From Desulfobacteraceae bacterium (GTDB lineage Bacteria > Desulfobacterota > Desulfobacteria > Desulfobacterales > Desulfobacteraceae), in NCBI GenBank assembly GCA_016744295.1, contig JADGEQ010000010.1:88329-152328 (forward strand): 64,000 nucleotides of DNA, written 5' to 3'. Made by a program: the position numbers and the translations under genes. Below are positions 1 to 7,699 of the stretch, piece after piece. The notes under the pieces were generated by a model. That model was not told where the DNA came from. It ran no database searches and worked only from the letters and a program-made list of their open reading frames with translations. Position 1 is the first letter of the stretch; every line of letters begins with the position of its first letter.

Positions 1-131
1 CAGATAATAATTGATTTGATATCTTTTATAATTCCGGCCGCTGAATACGCCACCTTCGGATAATAATACTTGAGTTTGCCCCATCAGTCTTTAGGCAGGA
101 TATCCATGCTATCATATTTGAGCAGGCGTAT

Positions 132-665
132 TCACACTTTTTTAATTGCAACAAAATACACCGATTGGTCAAACTTATCAGAGTATTTTGTTTTCTTTTC
201 TTCATAAAAAACAACATGGAAAGCTTCGAAAGCATTTAGCAATTCATTCGGCTTGAGACAATACTCTTTTTTTTTATCAATGAACGATTCAAAAATGAGT
301 ATTCCGCCAGGTTTAAGACCTTTTTGAATCATTGGAAACAATCGTCTGTCCATAAAGCGAATATTTATGATAATCTGATATCGATCTTGTGGAATTTGCC
401 AGGTGTCTATGTCCTGACAGATTCCATTTATTCGTGGATCTTGACCCGCCAAATGATTGATGGCAATATCTGAAATATCCACAGCATCCACTTGGAAGCC
501 TTTTTTAGCCAGGAATCTACTATTTCTGCCATTCCCACAAGCAAGATCCAGGGCGTTCCCATTAGATACCAGAGAAATGTACTTTTCTAAAATTTCTGAA
601 GGATCTGAATTGCCATTACCCTTGAGATATTTTGAGTTCCATTTTTCTCGATCTTCTTCAGTCAA
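132..665 (-). CDS. Class I SAM-dependent methyltransferase (TehB/UbiE-like)
   Basis: Small cytosolic methyltransferase of about 177 residues. The glycine-rich SAM-binding motif ALDLACGNGRN is clear, followed by the acidic strand-2 end in VDAVDIS and a later LKPGGILIFESF strand typical of the Rossmann-like class I fold. The closest look is to TehB-like or generic methyltransferase domain 11/25 proteins; the substrate is unknown. I chose a TTG start at 665 because a GGAG-type ribosome site lies about 10 bases upstream and translation then begins at TEEDREKW, where family members usually begin. The longer reading frame to 779 adds residues that do not look like this family. It stands alone, divergent from the fragment at 865. 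Confidence 0.8.
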   Translation of the reverse strand: MTEEDREKWNSKYLKGNGNSDPSEILEKYISLVSNGNALDLACGNGRNSRFLAKKGFQVDAVDISDIAINHLAGQDPRINGICQDIDTWQIPQDRYQIIINIRFMDRRLFPMIQKGLKPGGILIFESFIDKKKEYCLKPNELLNAFEAFHVVFYEEKKTKYSDKFDQSVYFVAIKKV

Positions 666-864
666 TGTGTACCCTCTCCAACATAATTGTTCATGTCCAA
701 ATATAACCGGTAAAAAACTATAAGAAAAGGAAAAATAGTTCCCAGCTCCATTTTTAAAAAAACTAGGATTTATCAACAAAATATGAAGCCAGAACTTAAA
801 GCCGACATCAAAGTTGATTCCTTGACACTCTCGGGCATCTTCTTATTTTTAGGATATCCTTATT

Positions 865-1047
865 ATGCGAAAAAAAAATGCCCGAACCATGCCGATTGTA
901 ACAGGCAAGACAGCCATTGGAGACAAAGTTACAGCATATGTGTGTGAACGAGGAATTTGCCTATTGCCCGCCCATACACCTGATGATTTGGCCACCCGGC
1001 TCAAGCGTGTTGACACGCTTGAGAAAACCATAAATAACGCACTATAG
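865..1047 (+). pseudogene. C-terminal remnant of a DUF255/YyaL-like protein
   Basis: A 60-residue frame whose middle part (GKTAIGDKVTAYVCERGICLLP) resembles the extreme C-terminus of DUF255 (YyaL/SSP411) thioredoxin-domain proteins, where a YVC...C-x-P segment closes the chain. The thioredoxin and glycosidase-like domains that should precede it are absent, so this is probably a leftover of a deleted gene rather than a functional protein. The similarity is short and from memory; the frame could be coincidental. Confidence 0.35.
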
Positions 1048-1108
1048 GAGATTTTTATTTAGACCAAAACAGTGAGGTCACCTTGGCATTTTCTAAAGGA
1101 GAAATTTC

Positions 1109-1543
1109 ATGATAAATAAAATTGATAAAAACATTCTGACAATAAGACCCAATATATTTCCAAAATCCACTAAACAAATCACCCGGGTGGGCCTGGGCGG
1201 AGAAGGAGCTCTTCGGACAACTGGAAATGAACAAAACGCCCAAAAAGTTATTAAAGAGGCAGTCAATCAGGGTATTACCTACTTCGACTCAGCCAGGGTA
1301 TACATGGACAGTGAGCTTTATTATGGTTCATATTGGAAAAATAACCCTGGGAAGAGAGATACTGTTTTCCATACGAGCAAGTCTGCCCAAAGGACCAAAA
1401 ATGGTGCATTGGCTGAACTGAAACAGACTCTTAAACGATTGAACACGCCATATCTTGATCTGTGGCAGATACACGACGTGAGGAATGAAAAGGATCTTGC
1501 ACTTATTTCACAAAAAGGCGGGGCCCTGGAAGCATCGAACTAA
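1109..1543 (+). pseudogene. Truncated aldo/keto reductase (N-terminal half)
   Basis: The frame opens with a good ribosome site (AAAGGAG) and an aldo/keto reductase start: the strand-1 RVGLGGEGALR segment, the catalytic Asp-Tyr region GITYFDSARVY, and LGTPYLDLWQIHDV-like text (LNTPYLDLWQIHDVRNEKD). Family members run to about 280-370 residues, but this one stops at residue 144 just after GGALEA, losing the rest of the TIM barrel including the NADP-binding end. The downstream bases belong to the opposite-strand MBL gene, so the loss looks like a deletion. It is likely non-functional, although it is still preceded by translation signals. Confidence 0.75.
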
Positions 1544-1550
1544 ACATCTC

Positions 1551-2339
1551 TTATGAAATTCTGAAAAATAGATGGTTCCCCATGAGTCTTGTAATGATTC
1601 CCTTTTTGCCAGTGCAGGGCTGGCGCTTTTTCAATGGAATCTCATCAGATCTTAGGAACATGTGCACCGGAAACAGATATCTGAAATCCATATCTGCAAG
1701 GCGTTTTCCGGAACGGATTTGTTCTTTTCTGTCATGGAAGATGGAAATTATTCCAACAAGATGGGGCTCCAGCAATGATAGGGCGCACCCGGAAAAAAGG
1801 GATCCTGTTTCTCGGTGTAGATAGGCTGTATGGCCTGGTGTATGGCCTGGTGTGGGAATCGCCTTTATACCATACTTGCGGTCAAGTTTTGTATAGCCGG
1901 CATTGTCAAGGGGGATGAATAGGCCGTTGGAAGAGGAAGGCAACCGCCCGGGACGGTGCCACACCGGCAGATTTAAGAAGGGATGAAATCGCAATATCCG
2001 GGGCCGCTTGGCTGTTAAAAGGGTCAGATCTGCCTGGCCAATAAAAATCTCCACCTTTGAAGCAGGTCCTATGAGTTCGATTATTTCCGCAAGACTGCCG
2101 GCATGATCTCTGTGCCAATGGCTCAGGCAGATTGCTCTGATTGATCCTGGATCAAACTTCGCCTCTCTTAATGATTCCACGATCATTTTTCCATTTCCTG
2201 GGCTTCCGGTATCAAAGAGGACAAGCCCGTTCTCTATTTCCAGAATAAAAACATGGGTGGGGAGCAGTCGTGTCCTAAAAAGAAAAGTGGTTTTTATCGC
2301 TGAAACCGTGTCCGTGAGTCGTGTGAGATTGTTTTTCAT
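1551..2339 (-). CDS. MBL-fold metallo-hydrolase
   Basis: Metallo-beta-lactamase fold protein of about 262 residues. The metal-binding motif HxHxDH is present as SHWHRDHAG, and a later PTPGHTPGHTAYL segment supplies the next His ligand. The N-terminal GLVLFDTGSPG and the AICLSHWH strand match the glyoxalase II/lactonase-like branch of the superfamily. The substrate is not predictable; hydrolytic lactonase or thioesterase activity is possible. The ATG at 2339 was preferred over the upstream TTG at 2363 because AGAGGA lies seven bases before it. Its neighbours are gene remnants, so there is no operon context. Confidence 0.8.
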   Translation of the reverse strand: MKNNLTRLTDTVSAIKTTFLFRTRLLPTHVFILEIENGLVLFDTGSPGNGKMIVESLREAKFDPGSIRAICLSHWHRDHAGSLAEIIELIGPASKVEIFIGQADLTLLTAKRPRILRFHPFLNLPVWHRPGRLPSSSNGLFIPLDNAGYTKLDRKYGIKAIPTPGHTPGHTAYLHRETGSLFSGCALSLLEPHLVGIISIFHDRKEQIRSGKRLADMDFRYLFPVHMFLRSDEIPLKKRQPCTGKKGIITRLMGNHLFFRIS

Positions 2340-2472
2340 TGCAAAGTCCTCTAAAAGGATCAACGTATCTCAATCATTCTAAAAATATGGATACCTGATC
2401 AGCCGCTAAAATCCGATTGAACACGTTACGGTTAACACATGAATTTAGATAAAACAAGGCCCAAGCCTTTGA

Positions 2473-2580
2473 TCGGACATTTCATGGATGCTTGAACTCA
2501 TGGCCCGTATTTGTAATAGGATTGGTGAAGTTCTTAATCTGACATCGATGCATATTGAAGATCGAAAATTATTGTCCTGA
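2473..2580 (+). pseudogene. Tyrosine recombinase (integrase) remnant, box I region
   Basis: One frame reads W-M-L-E-L-M-A-R-I-C-N-R-I-G-E-V-L-N-L-T, followed by MHIEDRKLL and a stop. This matches the box I neighbourhood of phage-type tyrosine recombinases, where a conserved Arg sits in a (G)xRxGEvLxLt motif. No start codon or remaining catalytic boxes (the HxxR and Tyr segments) can be read nearby, so it is a decayed piece. It lies in the 409-base gap between the MBL gene and the sensor kinase; I see nothing else in that gap except the kinase ribosome site. Confidence 0.5.
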
Positions 2581-2748
2581 TTTCTTGTTTTTCTACTTTT
2601 GCTTGAGGATGCTGAATCCAGAATTCGGCCAAACCAGAGTTCACCCTGCTGTAACATTAGTTATTGCAGAATTAATAAATATCGTTTAGGTAGATTCTTG
2701 TTAGAATAAAAAACAGGCGTCGACTTCAATAAAACCTAAGGACAATTG

Positions 2749-4491
2749 ATGAAAATCAAACCCACATATGAAGAGTTGGAAAAACGGGTTGCAAAAATGG
2801 CAGAAATGGCAGAAAAAAGCATATTTTCTGAAAAATTAACCCGGACGCTTTTTGATATTTCAAATGCTGTGAACACCACCACAGACCTAGGTGAATTATA
2901 TGAACACATCTATAAATCCCTTAACAAACTCATGGGGCTGCCCAATTTTTACATTGCAATCTGTACAAAAAAAAAGGGACGGGTCAACATTCCCTTTTTT
3001 GTGGATCAATACGATGATCATTCACAACTTGAAATTTGTTTGACCGAAACCAACTCATTGACAGGAGAAGCATTAAATAAAAAACGTCCATTATTTTTGA
3101 ACGAAGCCCAGATTAAAAAAAGAGCTGAACAGGGAAGGATAGTCGGTACACCTTCCAAAGCATGGTTTGGTGTTCCTTTAATCCGGGGGGAAAAGGTGCT
3201 TGGGATTATTGCAGCCCATAGCTATGACACCACAAATTACCTTTCCCAAAAGGATCGTAATATTCTTATTTCCGTATCCAACCAGATCGCGTTGGCCATT
3301 GAGAGAAAACAATCTCTTGATGAGCGAAAGTTGTTGAAAAACTACCTTTCCAATATCATTGACTCCATGCCTTCTATTCTTGTTGGTGTGGATAAAAGGG
3401 TTGAAATTATCCAGTGGAACCTCCAAGCGGAACTTGAAACCGGCACCAAAGCAGACCAAGCCATCGGGAAAAAACTTGTTGATGTTTTTCCAAGACTGTC
3501 CCCCAATATTCATCAAATTAAAGAAAGCCTCAAATCCAAAGAAATGAAGACCATATTGAAACAGGAGTCTTTCACCGGCAAAGAGATACGGTATGCCGAC
3601 ATTCTCGTCTATCCGTTGATGACCGATAGGGGTGAAGGTGTGGTTATCCGGATAGACGATATCACCGACCAGGTTCACATGGAAGAAATGATGATTCAGT
3701 CCGAAAAGATGCTTTCCGTTGGGGGACTTGCGGCTGGGATGGCCCATGAAATAAACAATCCCCTTGCTGGGATTTTACAAAATGCCCAGGTGATCCAAAA
3801 TCGGTTCACAAAAAATCTTCCGGCCAATATCAAAGCAGCCCAGGAGATCGGAATCAGCCTTGATGACCTTACAACCTATCTGGCCAAGCGCGATATATTT
3901 AAAATGCTTGATTCAGTTATCAGCGCAGGCAAACGGGCGGCTGCAATTGTATCAAACATGCTTTCTTTTTCCAGAAAAAGTTCTTCGGGATTTATACCGG
4001 AAGATGTCTGTCTTTTGCTGGATCAGACCCTTGAACTTGCGGCCAGTGATTATAATTTGAAAAAGAATTTTGATTTTAAAAATATACAGATTCAAAAAGA
4101 ATATGCCCAGGGCTTGCCCCAAATTTTGTGTAAAGCCAGCGAACTTCAACAGGTCTTTTTAAATATTTTAAAAAATGGCGCACATGCCATGTATGATGTT
4201 AAACAAGACACGTATTCCCCACAATTTATTTTGCGTGTATATAGGGAAGAAACCATGGTTTGCATGGAAATTGAAAACAATGGTCCGAAAATAGAAGAAG
4301 AAAGCAAGAAGCGATTGTTCGAACCTTTTTTCACCACCAAACCGGTTGGTGAAGGAACAGGCCTTGGTCTTTCGGTTTCCTATTTTATTGTTGTGACAGA
4401 CCATAAAGGAGAATTGGCTGTGGAATCCTCTCTTGACAGCAATACCAAATTTATTGTCAAACTTCCTCTAAATACTTCGCTGAGATCATAG
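2749..4491 (+). CDS. GAF-PAS sensor histidine kinase
   Basis: Soluble sensor kinase of 580 residues. The short helical start (PTYEELEKRV) is followed by a GAF domain at about 35-185, a PAS domain at about 195-305, a dimerisation and phosphoacceptor helix with AGMAHEINNPLAG (His near 333) and a HATPase domain with the N box (LQQVFLNILKNGAHAM) and G boxes (FTTKPVGEGTGLGLS). It lacks transmembrane segments, so it should sense a cytosolic signal. The TTG at 2746 was rejected in favour of the ATG at 2749, which has AAGGA six to seven bases upstream. No response regulator is adjacent. The gene converges on and overlaps the solute-binding protein by six bases. Confidence 0.9.
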   Translation: MKIKPTYEELEKRVAKMAEMAEKSIFSEKLTRTLFDISNAVNTTTDLGELYEHIYKSLNKLMGLPNFYIAICTKKKGRVNIPFFVDQYDDHSQLEICLTETNSLTGEALNKKRPLFLNEAQIKKRAEQGRIVGTPSKAWFGVPLIRGEKVLGIIAAHSYDTTNYLSQKDRNILISVSNQIALAIERKQSLDERKLLKNYLSNIIDSMPSILVGVDKRVEIIQWNLQAELETGTKADQAIGKKLVDVFPRLSPNIHQIKESLKSKEMKTILKQESFTGKEIRYADILVYPLMTDRGEGVVIRIDDITDQVHMEEMMIQSEKMLSVGGLAAGMAHEINNPLAGILQNAQVIQNRFTKNLPANIKAAQEIGISLDDLTTYLAKRDIFKMLDSVISAGKRAAAIVSNMLSFSRKSSSGFIPEDVCLLLDQTLELAASDYNLKKNFDFKNIQIQKEYAQGLPQILCKASELQQVFLNILKNGAHAMYDVKQDTYSPQFILRVYREETMVCMEIENNGPKIEEESKKRLFEPFFTTKPVGEGTGLGLSVSYFIVVTDHKGELAVESSLDSNTKFIVKLPLNTSLRS

Positions 4492-5232
4492 TTTAAAATG
4501 TTCTTCATAGATCAATTTGTAAAGAGATTCCTGTTTTAATTTTTTCAGTTCGTTTGAAAACTTATCAACGAATGATTTTGTCACATTTTTTTTATTAAAA
4601 ATAATGTATAAGCCATCAGATTTTATCGGATTACTTTCGAGCGGTATAATATTCTTAATACCCAATTTTTTAACAATGTGAAAGCCATTTCCCAGTTCGG
4701 ATGCAATAAAGTTAACACGCCCGGCATTGAGTTTTTTGAAGTTTTGTTCATCATTCGTAACTTCTTCAAAAATGTTATGTTTTTTTACAAAATCCCAAAG
4801 GTCATTTATATAACTGTATCCTCGTACAAGACCAACCTTTTTTCCTAGTAAATCATCGACAGATTCGAATTTAAGCGCATCTTCTTCACGGACCCACATC
4901 ACCCAATGCGAATTAACAATTTGTTCATCGGGATAAAATGCAAATTTGTTTCTATCATTTGTATAATTTGCTGAGAAAAGTGCATCAGCTCTTCCTTTTT
5001 TAACGGTTACTATGGCACGTTTCCATGGATACGCTTTAATGCTTTTAATATTGACTTTCATTCTTTCAAAAACTATTTTAACAACCTTCGTACTGAACCC
5101 GCTTATTTGATCTTTTTCTACAATCTGATAAGGAGGCCATTCATCACATATTATATCAATCTCTTTGATTTCAGCATTCGTATTGGATACAAATAATAAA
5201 ACTGTTAACAGGATGATTTTTATGATTTTCAT
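4486..5232 (-). CDS. Periplasmic solute-binding protein, SBP_bac_3 family
   Basis: A protein of 248 residues with a cleavable signal peptide (hydrophobic residues 4-17, cleavage likely after SNTNA). The mature part begins IDIICDEWPPYQ and continues with GFSTKVVKIVFERM, WKRAIVTVKKGRADALF and LLGKKVGLVRGYSY, all typical of family 3 extracellular binding proteins (amino-acid ABC transporter type). No permease or ATPase gene is next to it. Many such orphan proteins in Desulfobacterota are of unknown ligand and may serve in sensing rather than transport. Ends convergently with the kinase gene. Confidence 0.85.
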   Translation of the reverse strand: MKIIKIILLTVLLFVSNTNAEIKEIDIICDEWPPYQIVEKDQISGFSTKVVKIVFERMKVNIKSIKAYPWKRAIVTVKKGRADALFSANYTNDRNKFAFYPDEQIVNSHWVMWVREEDALKFESVDDLLGKKVGLVRGYSYINDLWDFVKKHNIFEEVTNDEQNFKKLNAGRVNFIASELGNGFHIVKKLGIKNIIPLESNPIKSDGLYIIFNKKNVTKSFVDKFSNELKKLKQESLYKLIYEEHFKL

Positions 5233-5515
5233 TTTTTCTACCCTTTATCGCTTTAAATAAATCAAAAGCCTACCGCTTAGCCAACCTGCAAGCGGTGCCT
5301 ACTTTTAACGGTTTATAAAAATTAAATGTCGCAAACTCTTAAAAACCGATTCACCGAGATAGTAGCCTGTCTATGTAAAGCGAGTGGTTGGGTTTCGCTA
5401 TGGGTAATTCATTAACAATTATATACCGAACCAATAAATCCAGCAATTTTTTTCTATCGGACATGCTAAAATAATAAAGCTGATAACACTCAAACGGCAA
5501 TCAAAAAGGAATGAA

Positions 5516-5632
5516 GACTGGATTATTGATATTGGCCCTGAAGGTGGAACGTCAGGAAAAAAATTACTTTTTGAAGGAACGTCTGAAAATATTGTTTTGA
5601 AGACCATTGCTCATTCCAACCGTTCCGGGTAA
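5516..5632 (+). pseudogene. UvrA-like C-terminal remnant
   Basis: The frame ending at 5632 contains EDWIIDIGPEGGTSGKKLLFEGT, which matches the conserved end of the second ATPase domain of UvrA-family proteins (ADWIIDLGPEGG...G...GTPEE). Nothing upstream in this frame resembles the signature or Walker motifs, so only the final 40 or so codons survive. The 565-base gap 5233-5797 otherwise holds only this remnant and the inverted repeat at 5722-5759. Confidence 0.5.
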
Positions 5633-5721
5633 TGATTCTGGTAAACCGATATTTGATTAAAATCATCTGTTTGGCTATGAAAAATAGACTGTTGGACTAT
5701 TTACCTTATTGATACTATTGT

Positions 5722-5759
5722 ATTATGGAACTAGTGTAGCCTAATGTTCGTTCCATAAT
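5722..5759. promoter_or_regulatory. Perfect 10-bp inverted repeat upstream of selenoprotein cluster
   Basis: ATTATGGAAC at 5722-5731 and GTTCCATAAT at 5750-5759 are perfect reverse complements, 18 bases apart. The pair sits 38 bases before the methyltransferase start, in the leader or promoter of the cluster. It could bind a dimeric regulator (half-site spacing 28 bp centre to centre) or form a leader hairpin. No regulator gene is adjacent. A weak sigma70-like pair (TTGGAC near 5692, TATTGT near 5716) precedes it. Confidence 0.45.
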
Positions 5760-5797
5760 CATTAATCTCTAACCAGAACAATGAGGAGGCAACACGT

Positions 5798-6832
5798 ATG
5801 TCAAAACAGCTGTTGATCGATGCTTACAGGGGTAAGCGAACTGTGTCAGCGCCCTGGGTTCCCTATTCAGGCGTCCATTGCGCATTTCTCATCGATGAGA
5901 AAGCCGATGTTTTTCTGAAAAGCCCTGAACTTTTGGCAAAAGGAGTGGTTCATACTGCCAAGCAGTACAAGGCAGATGGCATCCCTTTACTTTTTGATCT
6001 TTCAGTGGAAGCCCATTCCGTTGGATGTGAATTAAAGTGGTGGGAAGATAATGTGCCGTCGGTTTCCACGCATCCCTGTTCCGACAGAACACCCAAACAA
6101 GCAGAATTGATGGTTCCGACAAAGGATTCCGGGCGTTGGCCGCAAATTTATGAAGCAGCGAAACTGGCCAAACCCCAGCTTGATGAGCTGGATTGTGCCC
6201 TGATGGGACTTGTCTGCGGCCCCTTGACCCTGGCTTCCCATCTTGCTGGAGTTCGTATCTTTACCGACGTTTATAAAAATCCAGAATTTGCCCAGGAAGT
6301 TCTTACCTTCGCAGGCGAGGTATGTGCTGCTGCGGCACAATTTTATGTTGAAATGGGGTGTGAGATTGTTGCCATTGTGGACCCGGTTGCCTCCCAGATC
6401 AGGGATACAACTTTTCGTGAGTTTGTTACTCCCCATTGCCAACCGGCCATCAAAGTGATCCATGATGCCAACCTGACCTCTTCGTTCTTTATCTGCGGAG
6501 ACTGCACCAGGGTGATGGATGAGGTCTGTAAACTTGGAACCCACGGATTTGCCATAGATGAACAGTTGAATATGAACTTTATCCGGGATAAAGCCCTGGA
6601 GTATGGTAAAGGATTCGGCGGAAACTTAAAACTAACCCTTTCACTGAGTCTTGGTTTGATATCTCCAAGGGAGGATGCCATTGTCAGTCTGGCGGCAGGC
6701 GGTTCCCACGGATATACCTTTGCACCCGGCTGAGATCTCCCCTACGATGTTCCGGTGGAACATATGATGCAGGCCATTGAAGCAAGAACTTGGTTTGAGG
6801 AAACCTTCCCAAGATATCCCGAAGACAAATAA
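5798..6832 (+). CDS. MtaA/UroD-family methyltransferase, selenoprotein (UGA at 6731-6733)
   Basis: A cobalamin-type methyltransferase of the MtaA/CmuA/uroporphyrinogen decarboxylase family, 344 residues if the UGA at codon 312 is read as selenocysteine. The barrel shows GLVCGPLTLASHLAG, a VDPVAS strand and SFFICGDCTRVMDEV. The end reads GGSHGYTFAPG-U-DLPYDVPVEHM; family members have Cys at this place (GCDxP), which is the last zinc ligand. After the UGA the frame stays open for 32 codons and matches the family terminus, and a GGU-loop hairpin follows at the right distance. The His of the usual HxC zinc motif is Phe here (F231), with C233 and C236 nearby. Start has AGGAGG upstream. Standard calling would stop at 6733. 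Methyl donor and acceptor are unknown. Confidence 0.88.
6747..6763 (+). promoter_or_regulatory. SECIS-like hairpin of the methyltransferase
   Basis: ATGTTCC, loop GGT, GGAACAT: a perfect seven-base-pair stem with GGU as the loop. The loop starts 21 bases after the UGA, in the range of bacterial SECIS elements bound by SelB, whose apical loop usually contains GGU. It lies within the coding frame, as expected for bacteria. Confidence 0.8.
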
Positions 6833-6852
6833 TTTTTAGAGGAGGGTGACAC

Positions 6853-7248
6853 ATGGCCGATGAAAAAATACGAGTTGATGTTTTAACGCTTGACAGCGTT
6901 CAGTGCGCTGCATGCGGATACATGATGGAATCCATGGCAGCAATGCCCGAAGAAGTTCAGGCCATTATCGAATACAAGGAATGGTCGGTAAAGACTAAAA
7001 CAGGTGTTGGCAAATTCATGGAATTAAAGGGAAAAGTTCTTCCCTCAATTGCCATTGAGGGTGATATTGTTTTCCCAAGCATTATTCCCCAGTATGAAGA
7101 ATTGATCGATGAAATGGCAAAACGAGCTAAAACCCCAGAACTTGCAGCAAAATTGAAAGCTGCCAGGGATACGGGATTTCAATTCGATAAAGTTACAGAA
7201 AACCTTAAAAAAGCAGGTTCCGGACTGAGTACCCGAATTGACAGCTAG
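6853..7248 (+). CDS. Small thioredoxin-like protein, CAAC motif
   Basis: A protein of 131 residues. The start is IRVDVLTLDSVQ followed by CAAC-GYMMES, a beta strand and then a redox-type CxxC at the head of a helix as in thioredoxin folds. LPSIAIEGDIVFPSIIP near residue 75 contains the usual cis-Pro before a strand. The last 40 residues are a helical extension not present in its paralogues. It is clearly homologous to the UTAC selenoprotein at 8027 (VDVL, YM-ES, LPSIA, SSIIP match), with Cys where that protein has UGA. AGGAGG lies before the ATG, 20 bases after the methyltransferase stop, so the two are probably co-transcribed. Likely a redox or metal/methyl-transfer partner; function is inferred only. 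Confidence 0.8.
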   Translation: MADEKIRVDVLTLDSVQCAACGYMMESMAAMPEEVQAIIEYKEWSVKTKTGVGKFMELKGKVLPSIAIEGDIVFPSIIPQYEELIDEMAKRAKTPELAAKLKAARDTGFQFDKVTENLKKAGSGLSTRIDS

Positions 7249-7276
7249 CCTGTTGTAAGCTGTTTAAGCCAGGCAG

Positions 7277-7304
7277 AGGATTGGGCTCCTTGGAGCCCAA
7301 TCCT
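7277..7304 (+). terminator. 13-bp perfect hairpin between thioredoxin-like genes
   Basis: AGGATTGGGCTCC and GGAGCCCAATCCT are perfect complements separated by TT. The structure is very stable, but the following bases (TATACTCGGGTTTTG) are not a clean U tract. It may be an intrinsic or partial terminator, or an RNA processing/stability hairpin that sets expression of the downstream genes lower than that of the first two. Confidence 0.5.
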
Positions 7305-7363
7305 TATACTCGGGTTTTGTCCCAATTTTTTCACAATTTTTAAATGGACGTTATCAGAGGATT

Positions 7364-7699
7364 ATGGATACCTTTAAAAAAATAAAGATTGAGGTGATGT
7401 ACAAGGCAGATTCTTGCCTTCCCTGTTTTTATATGGATGAAGCAGTCAATGAGATTCTGCCTTTTTATACTGAAGATCTATTCTATCATCGGGTTGATAT
7501 CAAAACACCCCAGGGTAAAAAAAGATTTATTGATTTGTCCATTTCTCTTTTTGGGGAAGACGGTGTATACAAACAAAAACGGATTGCCCCCATTCCCTCA
7601 TTGTTTATCAATGACGAACTTTTTTTTGATGCCATACCGCCAAGATATGAATTGGAAGCTGCAATTCACGAAGTGCTAGGACTAAAAAATGCCAGTTAA
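7364..7699 (+). CDS. Small thioredoxin-like protein, CLPC motif
   Basis: A protein of 111 residues. IKIEVMYKADS leads into CLPC-FYMDEA, then a helix, and later APIPSLFINDELFFDAIPP with the cis-Pro loop, the same layout as the other three paralogues. The paralogue that follows has U-IPC-VYM at the corresponding place. Its ATG has CAGAGG seven bases upstream and its end overlaps the start of the next gene by 11 bases, so translation is likely coupled. The role is unknown; a dithiol redox or acceptor protein serving the upstream methyltransferase is plausible. Confidence 0.75.
   Translation: MDTFKKIKIEVMYKADSCLPCFYMDEAVNEILPFYTEDLFYHRVDIKTPQGKKRFIDLSISLFGEDGVYKQKRIAPIPSLFINDELFFDAIPPRYELEAAIHEVLGLKNAS

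Noticed and set aside
1..131. A minus-strand frame with a UGA (PKD-UGA-WGKL) at the left edge as another selenoprotein
   Set aside because: No recognisable family, no Cys motif and no hairpin; too short and cut by the window edge.
666..779. N-terminal extension of the methyltransferase at 132
   Set aside because: It lacks family similarity and a ribosome site; the TTG start at 665 has GGAG upstream.
2445..2657. Minus-strand 70-codon frame
   Set aside because: It is a shadow over the tyrosine-recombinase remnant; no start signals and Ser/Arg-rich shadow composition.
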